From an uncultured Desulfatiglans sp. (GTDB taxonomy: Bacteria; Desulfobacterota; DSM-4660; Desulfatiglandales; Desulfatiglandaceae), in assembly GCA_900498135.1 (NCBI GenBank), contig LR026961.1, forward strand, positions 458,874 to 522,873: a stretch of DNA of 64,000 nucleotides. The letters are read 5' to 3'. Below, one piece after another: positions 8,113-17,259 of this stretch. Within the stretch, counting starts at the first letter, position 1. Each line of letters opens with the position of its first letter. Position numbers and translations under genes: made by a program. The notes under the pieces are model-generated. The model made no database searches. It was not told the origin of the DNA and saw only the letters and a program-made list of their open reading frames with translations.

Positions 8113-8428
8113 ATGGAAAAGCCGAAACTCCTCGACCAGGTCCGGGCTGCGCTTCGTGTCCTGCACATGAGCTATCGCACCGAACAGACTTACGTCCATT
8201 GGATCAAGCGGTTCATTTTCTTCCACAACCGGAAGCACCCACTGGAAATGGGAGAAGCCCAGGTCAGCGCTTTCCTGAGCTATCTGGCTGTGGAAAAAAG
8301 GGTGGCGGCCTCCACCCGGAATCAGGCGCTCTGCGCCATCCTGTTTCTTTACCGCAACGTGCTCAAGAAAGACCTCGGCTGGATCGACAACATCGAACGG
8401 GCCAAAAGACCCCGCCGGCTTCCGGTTG
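8113..8428 (+). pseudogene. intI: integron integrase, N-terminal fragment (copy 1)
   Basis: The frame starts MEKPKLLDQVRAALRVLHMS and runs through YRTEQTYVHWIKRFIFFHN, the characteristic N-terminal core-binding domain of IntI integrases, and NVLKKDLGWIDNIERAKRP. At the RLPV segment it switches abruptly into antisense IS91 sequence, so the entire catalytic domain is missing. It closely matches copy 2 at 26117, with scattered differences. The orientation, divergent from the minus-strand cassettes, is that of an integron. Confidence 0.85.
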
Positions 8429-9060
8429 CTCAGGATGCCGTAGTGCCTGATCTTCATGAACCCATCGGGCAGGATGTGCAGCAAAAAGCGTCGGATGAAC
8501 TCAAGGGCATCCAGGGTCATGAGCTTTGTCGCATCATGGTCAGTGCGATCACGATAACGGAAGGTGACCCGGCCATTCTCCAGCACCACCAATTTCTGGT
8601 TCGAGATGGCAACCCGGCGGGTTTAGCGTCCGAGATAATCCACCACCGTTTCTGCGCTCCGGAACGGGGATTTACAGGAAACCACCCACTCGTGTGCATA
8701 GAGATCCTTGAGCAGGACCTTGAAGGTCTCTTTCTCCTTCAACGACGCGATCCTGCCAGGAAATATAAACTTCCCCTTTTCATAGGCCTCTTTGAGGCAG
8801 GCCAGGAACTTCCCCCGGAACAACCGGGAGAGCACCTTTACGGGAAGGAAAAACTTTCCCTTACACAATACCCACCGCTTTCCGTCCCGGGACAACCCTC
8901 CTTCTATGACGATGCGATGAATATGGGGGTGGTCCATGAGGGTCTGCGACCAGGTATGCAGGGTCGCGATGAAGCCCACTTCCGTTCCCGGGTACCTGCT
9001 ATCTTGCATCAACTCCTTGATGGTTTCCGATACCGCCCTGAAAAGAATGCCATAGACCAC
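8429..9060 (-). pseudogene. IS91-family transposase remnant
   Basis: The frame 9060-8623 reads TLMDHPHIHRIVIEGG, a family signature of IS91 (Y2 rolling-circle) transposases, then ends at VVDYLGR. In a shifted frame it continues as VTFRYRDRTDHDATKLMTLD and LHILPDGFMKIRHYGIL, so there is a frameshift near 8620. Both the zinc-binding N-terminus and the C-terminal end are gone. Its boundary at 8428 cuts the integron integrase in the middle. Confidence 0.8.
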
Positions 9061-9182
9061 CCCCTAATAAAAATATTATTGTTTGTTTCAGAAATTGCGG
9101 TAGTCACTCCAGACATTATTGGGCTCAATTCTATACATGCATAGCTTCTTAGTGCCCCCGGACGGTTTCTGTGTTAGACACA

Positions 9183-10712
9183 TCAATGTGTCATTCCTTT
9201 TTGAACGAGTTCAGCCAGAAATCTGTAAAACGGTTCAATATTCTTTCTTACGCTTGCTTCTTCCAGGGCAGCCATGTAGTCATTGCGGGTTTCAAACGGA
9301 ATAACTGTCCATGGATAGCCGCCGCTGGCTAACATTACATTCATCAGGAATTTTCCCATGCGGCCATTCCCATCAACATACGGATGGATATACACAAAGA
9401 AAAAGTGACCCAAAACAGCCCTTACAGCGGGTTCCTTTTCATCTTTTAGAAGAGTGAAGAATGCTGGCATAAGATCGCGCACGGCTTCGTAGCGGGGCGG
9501 TACATGCATTGATTTTCGGATATAGACAGGCTGACTGCGGTAACCGGCAAGGTCAGATGCAGAAATCAGACCCGCGTTTACACTCGTGGCAAATAATTCT
9601 CTGTACCATATGGCATGATCAATACCTGCCACTGTCCCGGAAGAGTCACCATTCAGAACTTTTACCAAGCTTTTCTTTACCGCCTGAAAAGCCTGCCAGT
9701 AACCACGAGCGGCCAAAGCATCTGCGTACTCCTTATCTCTTTTGTTTATTTCCGGCTCCCAACTTCCTGAGCGGACACGTTCAATAAGCGCTTCACTGAC
9801 GCGATATCCTTCTATCGAAAGCGAATGATAGGCGTCGGTCAGATATATATCATCGACTTGTTTAAGATATTCATCCGTGTTCTGGCGAAATTCAGGGGGC
9901 TGCGGAAAGGTTTCCATGACAATACCACGCATATCTGCCCAGTTCATCCGTATCCGGTTGACATATGGAGAAAGCTCACGCTCATTAAAAATGATGGCAA
10001 GTTTTTCATTAAAAGGATCATTTTCTGTAATGCTGTATCCGGCAGATCTCATTGTCTCAATGATATTGTCAGCGATAGCGTTTTTCCCGATATTTCGAAA
10101 AGCTCCTGCAAGTCTTCCGGCTATTGTGCTGTGTCCGCCTTCAAGAAGCCTGTGTAAAATCTCAGATGCATCAGAGATCATGGACAGCACAGCGCGGGCA
10201 TCTACAGCATTATTTAAATAAAATCCGGGAGTACATGCAATCAATGCAGCGGGCATGATCATAATCCGCAGGTTTTCTTTACGTTCTATATCATTCCTGT
10301 CTGGCAATTTCAGGCGAGCGTCCAGTATGGATGTTTGATGGAGAAGGGCTGTCGGTTTATTGCCACCTTTAGGGGTTCGGACAAGTAGCTGTCCGGGGAT
10401 ATTCCAGTTTCCGCTATGAATGCTCAATGATTGTTCAGGGGACAGGTACCACTGATCACCAAACCTTGAGTTAAGATAATCAGCACAAAATCCCCAAAAT
10501 GAGGCATACCAGGCCGTACTCTCTCCGGCTGGTTCTTCTGGGCGGGACGGGACATACCATCCCTTCATCACTTCTATGATGAAACCGCTTTTGACAAGAC
10601 GTTCCCGGTGAGTGCGCGTCATGTTTTTTGTATGAATTGCAACAAGGCCTTCGTCCTGAAGTTTTTTCAGAACGGCAAGAGATTCTGCAAGTTTATCTTG
10701 TGGAGTTGCCAT
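9183..10712 (-). CDS. Fic-domain protein with AbiEi-like N-terminus
   Basis: 509 residues. The Fic core motif HPYVDGNGRMGKF lies at residues 443-455 and fits HxFx(D/E)GNGRxxR apart from Tyr for Phe and Lys for the final Arg. The inhibitory helix motif (S/T)xxxE(G/N) is visible as SLSIEG at 297-302, so activity is probably self-restrained. The first ~150 residues resemble the AbiEi-type antitoxin winged helix plus C-terminal domain. Fic proteins transfer AMP or other phosphate groups to protein hydroxyls. A DNA-binding N-terminus plus the repeats upstream suggests self-regulation (inference). Confidence 0.85.
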   Translation of the reverse strand: MATPQDKLAESLAVLKKLQDEGLVAIHTKNMTRTHRERLVKSGFIIEVMKGWYVPSRPEEPAGESTAWYASFWGFCADYLNSRFGDQWYLSPEQSLSIHSGNWNIPGQLLVRTPKGGNKPTALLHQTSILDARLKLPDRNDIERKENLRIMIMPAALIACTPGFYLNNAVDARAVLSMISDASEILHRLLEGGHSTIAGRLAGAFRNIGKNAIADNIIETMRSAGYSITENDPFNEKLAIIFNERELSPYVNRIRMNWADMRGIVMETFPQPPEFRQNTDEYLKQVDDIYLTDAYHSLSIEGYRVSEALIERVRSGSWEPEINKRDKEYADALAARGYWQAFQAVKKSLVKVLNGDSSGTVAGIDHAIWYRELFATSVNAGLISASDLAGYRSQPVYIRKSMHVPPRYEAVRDLMPAFFTLLKDEKEPAVRAVLGHFFFVYIHPYVDGNGRMGKFLMNVMLASGGYPWTVIPFETRNDYMAALEEASVRKNIEPFYRFLAELVQKGMTH

Positions 10713-10737
10713 TTTTTGACTTGTTGTGTGTACTTGT

Positions 10738-10860
10738 TATTTTTAGGTTATCGAGTTCTACCATATTTAGGTTATCAAGTCACCCGATTTTTAGGTTTTT
10801 GAGCCATATTATATTTCGGTTATTATGTTTTACGATATTCAGGTTTTTGTGTTGTTTTTA
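10738..10860. repeat. five degenerate 24-bp tandem repeats upstream of the Fic gene
   Basis: The element TTTAGGTT or a close variant recurs at 10745, 10769, 10793, 10817 and 10841, exactly 24 bases apart, each followed at a fixed distance by a GT-containing run. The array starts about 25 bases upstream of the Fic start codon. Exact periodicity just over two helical turns suggests an array of operators on one face of the DNA. Confidence 0.7.
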
Positions 10861-11057
10861 TTTCCCCTGGACGGTTTTCAACCTTCGTTCCGGTGTCACG
10901 CCGGAAAACCGATCCGGCCACTGAACCCACACCATGACCTGCGCGGCATTCCGCTCCGGTCATACCGTCTGCTTTTGAAACACAAACCGCAGCTTTTCCG
11001 ACAGCCCTCTATGTCCATGTAGGTGAGACACGCCGGCCGAATGGACACGATCTAACG
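10861..11057. other. intergenic stretch, no gene seen
   Basis: No convincing frame or RNA gene was seen between the repeat array and the terminator. The bases at 11023-11035 (GGTGAGACACGCC) are the reverse complement of 3268-3280. Confidence 0.35.
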
Positions 11058-11092
11058 ATAAAAATCACCGGTCCTATCCGGTGCATTTTTTG
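11058..11092. terminator. bidirectional intrinsic terminator
   Basis: A hairpin with stem CACCGG/CCGGTG and a six-base loop is flanked by an A-run on the left and six T on the right, so it can work on either strand. It lies about 120 bases past the end of the metallopeptidase gene and would close the type I restriction operon. Confidence 0.6.
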
Positions 11093-11212
11093 GGTTGGAC
11101 GGCGTTTCGTCCGATTTTTTCGGCATACCTCGCGCGCCCGCGATTCTTGATCCTGGCCCTAATGAGCTCCGCTCGTTGCAGCCTGTCCCGTTCGGCAGCG
11201 ATTCTTCATCCT

Positions 11213-11920
11213 CTACAGCCCATACTGGTCTCCGTTTCGCCGCAACCACTCTTCATGGGTTTCATATTCCGGGGCAGCCCGCCTCAATCGTTCATAAAAG
11301 GCCGGACTGTGGTTGTGTTCGTGAAGATGTACCAGTTCATGAAGGATCAGATAATCGATCCGCTCCGGTGGCAGAAGGATCAGCCGCCAATGAAACAGAA
11401 TCTTCCCTTTCTCCGTGCAAGATCCCCAGCGGAAACCAAGATCACGAATCTCGATGGATTCCGGCTGTATGCCTACCCGGTCTTGCAGCATATGGACGCG
11501 CTTGGGAATCCACTCGGCAGCACGTTTCCCATACCAATGAATAAACACTTCCCGCCCCCTGGAAGCTACAGCACGGGGCATCAGAAAACGGTTCCCTTGG
11601 AAACGAAGCGCCTCCCCATTCCTGAAGGGCTGCGGTTCATCGAGGATCTTCAGCCGATATTTCCGCCCGCGATAATAGAAGCCTTCGCCGGAAACATACT
11701 CCTTTGCCGGCATCTGGTACAGTTCTTCCTCTTTTCGGCCGAGCTGCCGGTAAATCCAGAGGAGTTTCTCCCGGACCATGGCCTCCAGTTTTTCCTGGTC
11801 CGTCTTATCCGGGGCATAGAGAAGAACACGCCCATCCCGTTCCACGCTCAGTTCAACGGTTTTGCGGCGGGCACTGCGTCTCACCTCGACAGCGATGTCC
11901 TTAATCGCGATTCTTTCCAT
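11213..11920 (-). CDS. YgjP-like (DUF45/M48-type) zinc metallopeptidase
   Basis: 236 residues from the start MERIAIKDIAVEVRR. The zinc motif is HELVHLHEHNH, and the preceding PPERIDYLILHEL and RWGSC segments are hallmarks of the YgjP/SprT-like family, with RDLGFRWGSCTEKG before the active site. The gene starts inside the 3' end of hsdR. Genes of this family are often found directly after hsdR in type I restriction operons, where their role is unsettled. A C-terminal fragment of the same gene lies at 2890-3172. Confidence 0.85.
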   Translation of the reverse strand: MERIAIKDIAVEVRRSARRKTVELSVERDGRVLLYAPDKTDQEKLEAMVREKLLWIYRQLGRKEEELYQMPAKEYVSGEGFYYRGRKYRLKILDEPQPFRNGEALRFQGNRFLMPRAVASRGREVFIHWYGKRAAEWIPKRVHMLQDRVGIQPESIEIRDLGFRWGSCTEKGKILFHWRLILLPPERIDYLILHELVHLHEHNHSPAFYERLRRAAPEYETHEEWLRRNGDQYGL

Positions 11921-14900
11921 TGCCCCACACCAACAGCCGATGAAGGTTTCTGGCCTGGTCAACCACTCGGGTGGCCAGTTCCGCTATTTTGTCCCTGGCA
12001 ATCTTCCCGCTTCGCAAGAGGGACCTGTACACCGACTTTTCCAGGGACCGGCGGCTGTGTTCATCCCGCCAGAAATCTACCAGTCGTATTTTTTCCCGAA
12101 TCTCATCCACCGTGGCCACGGTCAAATCGACCACTTCCTTGAAAACCGGGTCATCACTTTTCAATTCCTGACCTTGCGTTTTTTCGATCGCCTCCTTCAA
12201 TGTCCCGAAAAAGGGGGCATGCAAACGCGGGTCAAGTCCCGGCACGGTCTGCTTTCCTTCCCGTTCCAATTCATCCCGAATGAATTTTCGGAGTGCCTCT
12301 TCCAGGGCCTCCCAGTTATCTTTGAGCTGCTGGATGATTGCCTCCAGCCGTTCGCTCAATTTTTTGTAATGCGCAGGATCTTCATCGTAGCGAAGCCGGA
12401 TCTGATGGCGCAGGGCGTGCTTCATCTCCGACGCCCTGGCCCGGGCGTTCTTCTTGCGCTTGACCTCATCCAGAAAATGAATATCCGTGATCGCCACCGG
12501 TGCAATCCGCGGATCGATACCCTGCGCCGAAACATACTCATCGATCAGCCGCTTCATACGGCGATCAACGCCCTCCAGGTCGAGCTGGCTGTCACGGTAG
12601 AGGTTGGCCGCCACCTTGGCGATAAAGCCCAAAATCTTGGCGTCCCGCACAAAAGGCAAGGCCTCCGGCCGGGGCATGACGATGGCGAGGCTTGCCAGAA
12701 ACGCCCGCACCCGGTTCAAAAATTCCGCCCGGATTTTTTCGTCTTCCAGCAGGTCCACAGAGGGATCGATGGGCATCAGATCCGGGATACCACGGGAGCG
12801 AAAGACATCGAGGGCCTTCTGGTGCCGGTCCCTCAGGCGGGGTATTTCATCCCGCACCCCATCGATGCCCGTTGGCGGGCGGGGGCCTCCCTCGCCGCCT
12901 TCTTCCGATTCCGTCAAGGCCGCCCGCAGTTCCCTGGCAATCCCGATATAATCGATCACGTACCCGCATTCCTTGCCAAGACGTTTCCGGTTGACCCGGG
13001 CGATGGCCTGGAGAAGGTCATGCTCGATCATACGGCGATCAAGGTAGATGGCCTGCTCCACCGGGGCGTCGAATCCGGTCAAGAGCATCCGCATCACACA
13101 GAGGATCGCCAGATTGCTGCGTTTGTCTTTGTCCTTATGCTCGAAGGGTTTCTTGAAGTCGGCGATATGGGTTTCAATGGTGTTGGGGTCGGTCCACCGG
13201 TCCCAATCCGCGCTTTGGTTGTGCCTCTTTGAAATGACGGCGGCAAATTCCAGCGCTTTGACACGTTCCAGGTCCTTACTTGCCGCCACCACGGATCGCT
13301 CGTCCTCGGAGCGCTGAAGCAGTTCCTCTTCGGAAAGGGCCCGCAGGACCGGGTCGATGGCTTCCGCCGCTTGGACCAGCTCGTCACGGGCAGCGCACAG
13401 GGCTTTTTGGTAAAGGACCACCGCCTCCTGGCTGACGGCGACCACCTGGGCCTTGCAGTTCCCGGGCAGAATGTTCCGCACATAATGATGGAGCATGTCC
13501 CTGGCCTTGACCGCAATGAGTTTCGAGGCCTCCATCACCTTCCGTTCGGTGGCGAATTTCTGCATGATGATCTGCTGCTCGGGTTCGGTGAATTCGGAAA
13601 ACCGGACGGGCACCTGGGCATCGAGCCGGGCCCCATTCTTCACCAGCCCCAAGGGCACCCTGCCTTCGTAGAGGATTTTGACGGTCGCCTCGTCCTCCTC
13701 GGCCTGTTTCATAGAATACTTGTCGATGAAGTCATCGAAGATGTTCAAGGTATTGCCGCGATCACGGTTCATGATCGGCGTGCCGGTAAAGCCGATCTTG
13801 GCGGCATTGGGCAGGGCCCGCATCAGGTTGGCATGGAGGCTCAAGGTGTGGGAACGGTGACACTCATCGATCAGAAGCAGGATTTTCTCGGAAGGGTTCA
13901 CCTCAGGATATTCCGTTTCGTTGCGAATCACCTGGCGCAGGGTTTTCGTCATGCCCTGGGCCAATTCAAAACGGGATTTTGCCTCAGCGGCTTCTGGCAC
14001 GTCAAAGTCGTCTGCAACCTGATAATCGACAACATCCCCGGATGCAGCCTTCCGAGGCGGCGGGACCGGCACCTCATATTCCAGGACCACCACCTCGCCT
14101 TCGCGGTCCTGATTCTTCTGGACCATGCAGAAGACCAGATCCGGACCGTCTTCACTGAGTATCCGTTTCACCCGGTCGCTGCCGGACTCTCCGGATCGGA
14201 AGTCGTCCTTATCCGGCCGGACCCGCTCACCCGTCAGTTTGGCGGTCTCCTGGAGCTGCTGCTCCAATGACGTTCGGTCGGTGACGACCACCACCTTGAA
14301 GCCGCAAAGCCCGGGGGTGGTGCGCAGTTTCCGCACCAATTGCACCATGGTGATGCTCTTGCCGGACCCCTGGGTATGCCAGATAATGCCGCCGCGCTCG
14401 TCCCGCCGTTTTTCCGACCGTTCTCTCGTCTTCCCTTCCGCCAGACGCACCATGGCTTTCTGCACCGCCCGGTACTGCTGGTAGCGCGGGCAAAGCTTGG
14501 TGAGCTTGCCTTCCTCGACCTGGAACAGGATAAAATGACGCAGGATGTCGAGCAGATGGGCCGGACGCAGCATGCCGGCCACCAGTTTTTCCTGGCTGCG
14601 AAGACTCTTCCCCGGCCGGCCGATTTCGGCCAGCACCTCGGCTTCGGTGAATGGGGCGGTATCCTTCCATTCCACATAGTGTTTGTAATCGGCGCCAAAG
14701 GTGGCGACGCGTGCCGCGTAGTAGCAGGAGGAGACCATCAGCTGATTCCAGTGGAAGAGATGCTCCACCCCCTCCTCCAGTTCAACCTCCTCGCGTTGAT
14801 TGGAGTAGCGCAGCAACTGGGTGATGCCGGATTCCACGGGTTTCCAGAAACCCCCGTCATCGGTCTCGGCCAGGCTGGGGCTCTTGCATTCGATGATGAC

Positions 14901-15434
14901 GAGGGGAATGCCGTTGACGAACAGGATCACGTCCGGGATCACAAAGCCCACCCGGCCGATGGTATCGATGCGGAACTGATTGATGGCCAGAAACGAGTTA
15001 TTGTCCTGCTCGTCCGGGTCGAAATCGATGAACCGGACCGTCACATTGCGGGAATGGGGGCTGTCGCCGCCGGTGGCCCGCGGCACCGAAACCCCCTTGA
15101 TCAGTTTTTCGGTCAGTTCCCGGTTGCGGTCCATGCCGCCGGGCTTATCGGATCGTTCCAGTTCGCGGATGGCCCGGTCCATGGTGATATCGTCCAGATT
15201 CTCGGCGGCATTGATTTTGCGAATGGCGTTGCACAGCGGCTCCCGCAGCAGCACTTCACGAAAGTTTTCCCGCAAGGTCTTTTGCGGGTAATCCATATCA
15301 CCTTGCAGGTACTCCCAGCCCATGGCAGCCAACTGCTGCAGGAGCGGGCGCTCCACCGTGGTCCACTCGTTGGGGGTTTCCCGCTGCGGGTCCGGGTCGA
15401 GAGCGGGGATGGGTGAACGGTATGGCACACTCAT
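11901..15434 (-). CDS. hsdR: type I restriction enzyme, HsdR subunit
   Basis: 1177 residues. The N-terminal nuclease has the PD-(D/E)xK pattern (PD at 167-168 and ECK at 182-184). The motor domain has Walker A HTQGSGKS at 354-361 and motif II DECH at 523-526, followed by RecA-like domain 2 (RMLLTGFDAP, AIARVNR). It translocates and cuts unmethylated DNA in complex with HsdM and HsdS. The start overlaps the DUF1016 gene by ATGA, showing coupled translation. No frameshift was seen, so the enzyme may be active. Confidence 0.95.
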   Translation of the reverse strand: MSVPYRSPIPALDPDPQRETPNEWTTVERPLLQQLAAMGWEYLQGDMDYPQKTLRENFREVLLREPLCNAIRKINAAENLDDITMDRAIRELERSDKPGGMDRNRELTEKLIKGVSVPRATGGDSPHSRNVTVRFIDFDPDEQDNNSFLAINQFRIDTIGRVGFVIPDVILFVNGIPLVIIECKSPSLAETDDGGFWKPVESGITQLLRYSNQREEVELEEGVEHLFHWNQLMVSSCYYAARVATFGADYKHYVEWKDTAPFTEAEVLAEIGRPGKSLRSQEKLVAGMLRPAHLLDILRHFILFQVEEGKLTKLCPRYQQYRAVQKAMVRLAEGKTRERSEKRRDERGGIIWHTQGSGKSITMVQLVRKLRTTPGLCGFKVVVVTDRTSLEQQLQETAKLTGERVRPDKDDFRSGESGSDRVKRILSEDGPDLVFCMVQKNQDREGEVVVLEYEVPVPPPRKAASGDVVDYQVADDFDVPEAAEAKSRFELAQGMTKTLRQVIRNETEYPEVNPSEKILLLIDECHRSHTLSLHANLMRALPNAAKIGFTGTPIMNRDRGNTLNIFDDFIDKYSMKQAEEDEATVKILYEGRVPLGLVKNGARLDAQVPVRFSEFTEPEQQIIMQKFATERKVMEASKLIAVKARDMLHHYVRNILPGNCKAQVVAVSQEAVVLYQKALCAARDELVQAAEAIDPVLRALSEEELLQRSEDERSVVAASKDLERVKALEFAAVISKRHNQSADWDRWTDPNTIETHIADFKKPFEHKDKDKRSNLAILCVMRMLLTGFDAPVEQAIYLDRRMIEHDLLQAIARVNRKRLGKECGYVIDYIGIARELRAALTESEEGGEGGPRPPTGIDGVRDEIPRLRDRHQKALDVFRSRGIPDLMPIDPSVDLLEDEKIRAEFLNRVRAFLASLAIVMPRPEALPFVRDAKILGFIAKVAANLYRDSQLDLEGVDRRMKRLIDEYVSAQGIDPRIAPVAITDIHFLDEVKRKKNARARASEMKHALRHQIRLRYDEDPAHYKKLSERLEAIIQQLKDNWEALEEALRKFIRDELEREGKQTVPGLDPRLHAPFFGTLKEAIEKTQGQELKSDDPVFKEVVDLTVATVDEIREKIRLVDFWRDEHSRRSLEKSVYRSLLRSGKIARDKIAELATRVVDQARNLHRLLVWGNGKNRD

Positions 15435-16015
15435 GGTACATCTCCGGTTTTTCGCCCCGCCCTTTCATCCAGTAACCGCCGAGTGTTCTCGATCTTCTTT
15501 GACAAGTGGCCCTCATAGGACCAGGAAAGCGGGAGAGCAGCCATCAGGTCATCAAGCGGGAAAATCCGGGTAGCCGTCCCGGATATTTTTTGTTCGGCCA
15601 ATTTCCGAGACACGGCTTGGCACATCGAACCTAGGGAATCGCCAGACACGGTCCGGCGAATCTGCCCGGGTGGATAGACCGTATATAATTGTCGCATATG
15701 TTGCAAATTCTGCAGGGAGAATCCCTTTGCGAATTTTTCGGTCAGATCCCGGGAAAGTCGTTCAATCACTTGAGCGCCATAGTCGGCCCGCTCTCTGCCG
15801 CCCTGTTCAAATTCGACGATTCTTCTGCCAAGTTCGCAGTAGCTGGCAACCAGGACAGGATTGACCGCCCGGACCGCCTGCTTTATGGCCTCTGACTGCA
15901 AGGAGGAGACCTCGCCGAGAAAAACCTGATAGCCGTCCGGAAGCGGCGGCGATGCGGCCGGATCATGAGATCGTTTTGGGGAGGCGGTCATTTGCGTTTT
16001 CTTTTCCTTCCTCAT
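15431..16015 (-). CDS. DUF1016 N-terminal-domain protein
   Basis: 194 residues that match the DUF1016 (YhcG-like) N-terminal domain: ASYCELGRRIVEFEQGG, YGAQVIERLSRDLTEKFAKGFS and LQNLQHMRQLYTVYP. The PD-(D/E)xK nuclease domain that follows in full-length YhcG proteins (~340 residues) is absent. It sits inside the hsd operon with ATGA overlaps on both sides, so it is co-translated with HsdS and HsdR. The family is linked to nucleic-acid binding. Its role in a type I system is unclear; a DNA-binding accessory part is a guess. Confidence 0.8.
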   Translation of the reverse strand: MRKEKKTQMTASPKRSHDPAASPPLPDGYQVFLGEVSSLQSEAIKQAVRAVNPVLVASYCELGRRIVEFEQGGRERADYGAQVIERLSRDLTEKFAKGFSLQNLQHMRQLYTVYPPGQIRRTVSGDSLGSMCQAVSRKLAEQKISGTATRIFPLDDLMAALPLSWSYEGHLSKKIENTRRLLDERAGRKTGDVP

Positions 16016-17259
16016 TCTGCGGCGACCTCTGCTTGGTATTTTTGGAGGATTGATTCTGGCATACGGACACGGCCGGTGAGGAGGTCGTGCATGAGGCCTT
16101 GTTTCAATTGGTGTAACTTTGATGATTTTTTCGACTCTTTTGCCATGATTGCATCAAATGCACCTAATCTATTGGCGATTGATTCTTGTTCGTCGGGAAG
16201 GGGAATTTTGATTTCGATCGAGAGAAAGACTCCTTTTGAAATATTTTTCATGCTACCGCTTGTTCCGGTGGCTATATCCCGAATAAATTTTCTTACTGGT
16301 TCCCAGTTTAGCACATGAGACAACCATTTCACGGAGACTCTTTTTTCTTCTCGCATTACGGCTTGCCATAAACGGTCAGGGAGGTAAATTCCTGGATGTT
16401 CTTCTTTTACATAGCCGCTTTCTCCAACCAGTAAAGGGGTATTCATTCGGCTGATTATGATTGAGTTAGCCCTTACTGGGCAAGAAACACGTGCTTGGTC
16501 TCGTGGTAGAACGGTTTTGTTTTCCTCTGGCAGAAACTTTCCACCAAACACACAGCTGGTTTTCAAAACACCAAAATCTCCTCCGCCAGCAGGTCTATCC
16601 CATGCATTCACACTAGCTCCAGCCTCTAGCTCTTTAATGAGTGACCCAATTGTATTAATTTCCCACCCCTTCGGAATCCTGCCCAACGGTGAATTTTTAA
16701 ACTGTTCGGGGTGGCGGATGGGGTCGCGGAGTTCACCGTTTTCGTTGAGGCCGCAGGTGAGAAGGTCGTGGAGCATCCCCACCTTCACCTGGCGCAGCTT
16801 GGCAATCAAGGCCTCGGTCCGCCGGATTGCCTCGTCCACGGTGTCGAGAATGGTGGCAATGGCGTGTTGTTCATCGGTAGATCGAGGAACAACAGTTGAA
16901 AGATTACCAAGGTTTGTTTGTGTTATGAGAGGCTGAGCATTTATTGTAGCAAGTTTCTCAGGATGAAAAAAAAATAACAGGTGACCGAGGAAAGCTAAAT
17001 CACAGACCGCAGGTTTAGGCTTCACTGTCAAAGTGTTATCAGATGCCCAGCAAGGACTTGAAATATACTTAATTGCTCCTACAGAACCTACACGCCCAAC
17101 AAGATATCCTAATTCGAAATTGGAACGATCAGTGCTTCCTATTTGGCCATTTGCTCCCATAATAGGGAAGGAACCTTTCTGAGATAGTGGAGCTGAACCG
17201 CTACCAATTTCAGACAGACAATTTAATGATCGGACTTGCCACTGGGAAATATCACACAT
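16012..17259 (-). CDS. hsdS: type I restriction enzyme specificity subunit HsdS
   Basis: 415 residues. Two target-recognition halves are each followed by a conserved helical region: EQHAIATILDTVDEAIRRTEALI with LRQVKVGMLHDLLT near the middle, and EQESIANRLGAFDAIMAKE with LHQLKQGLMHDLLTGRVRM at the end. The first half starts with GSAPLSQKGSFPIMGANGQI, the second with IPKGWEINTIGSLIKE. It sets the bipartite DNA sequence recognised. It overlaps hsdM by eight bases. The recognition sequence cannot be read from the protein. Confidence 0.95.
   Translation of the reverse strand: MCDISQWQVRSLNCLSEIGSGSAPLSQKGSFPIMGANGQIGSTDRSNFELGYLVGRVGSVGAIKYISSPCWASDNTLTVKPKPAVCDLAFLGHLLFFFHPEKLATINAQPLITQTNLGNLSTVVPRSTDEQHAIATILDTVDEAIRRTEALIAKLRQVKVGMLHDLLTCGLNENGELRDPIRHPEQFKNSPLGRIPKGWEINTIGSLIKELEAGASVNAWDRPAGGGDFGVLKTSCVFGGKFLPEENKTVLPRDQARVSCPVRANSIIISRMNTPLLVGESGYVKEEHPGIYLPDRLWQAVMREEKRVSVKWLSHVLNWEPVRKFIRDIATGTSGSMKNISKGVFLSIEIKIPLPDEQESIANRLGAFDAIMAKESKKSSKLHQLKQGLMHDLLTGRVRMPESILQKYQAEVAAE

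Noticed and set aside
7867-8592. 241-codon minus frame over the integrase fragment
   Set aside because: Its right part is real IS91 coding sequence, but the rest is the antisense of the integrase; not a gene.
8074-9144. 356-codon + frame beginning like an integron integrase
   Set aside because: After the RLPV segment it translates antisense IS91 DNA, so it is a chimera of two remnants and not a functional gene.
10738-10860. Regular repeats considered as a CRISPR array
   Set aside because: Units are contiguous and degenerate with no spacers or cas genes nearby.
11096-11120. Second hairpin with a T-run (GGACG/CGTCC) as a terminator
   Set aside because: It would work only on the + strand, where no gene lies upstream, so I kept only the hairpin at 11058.
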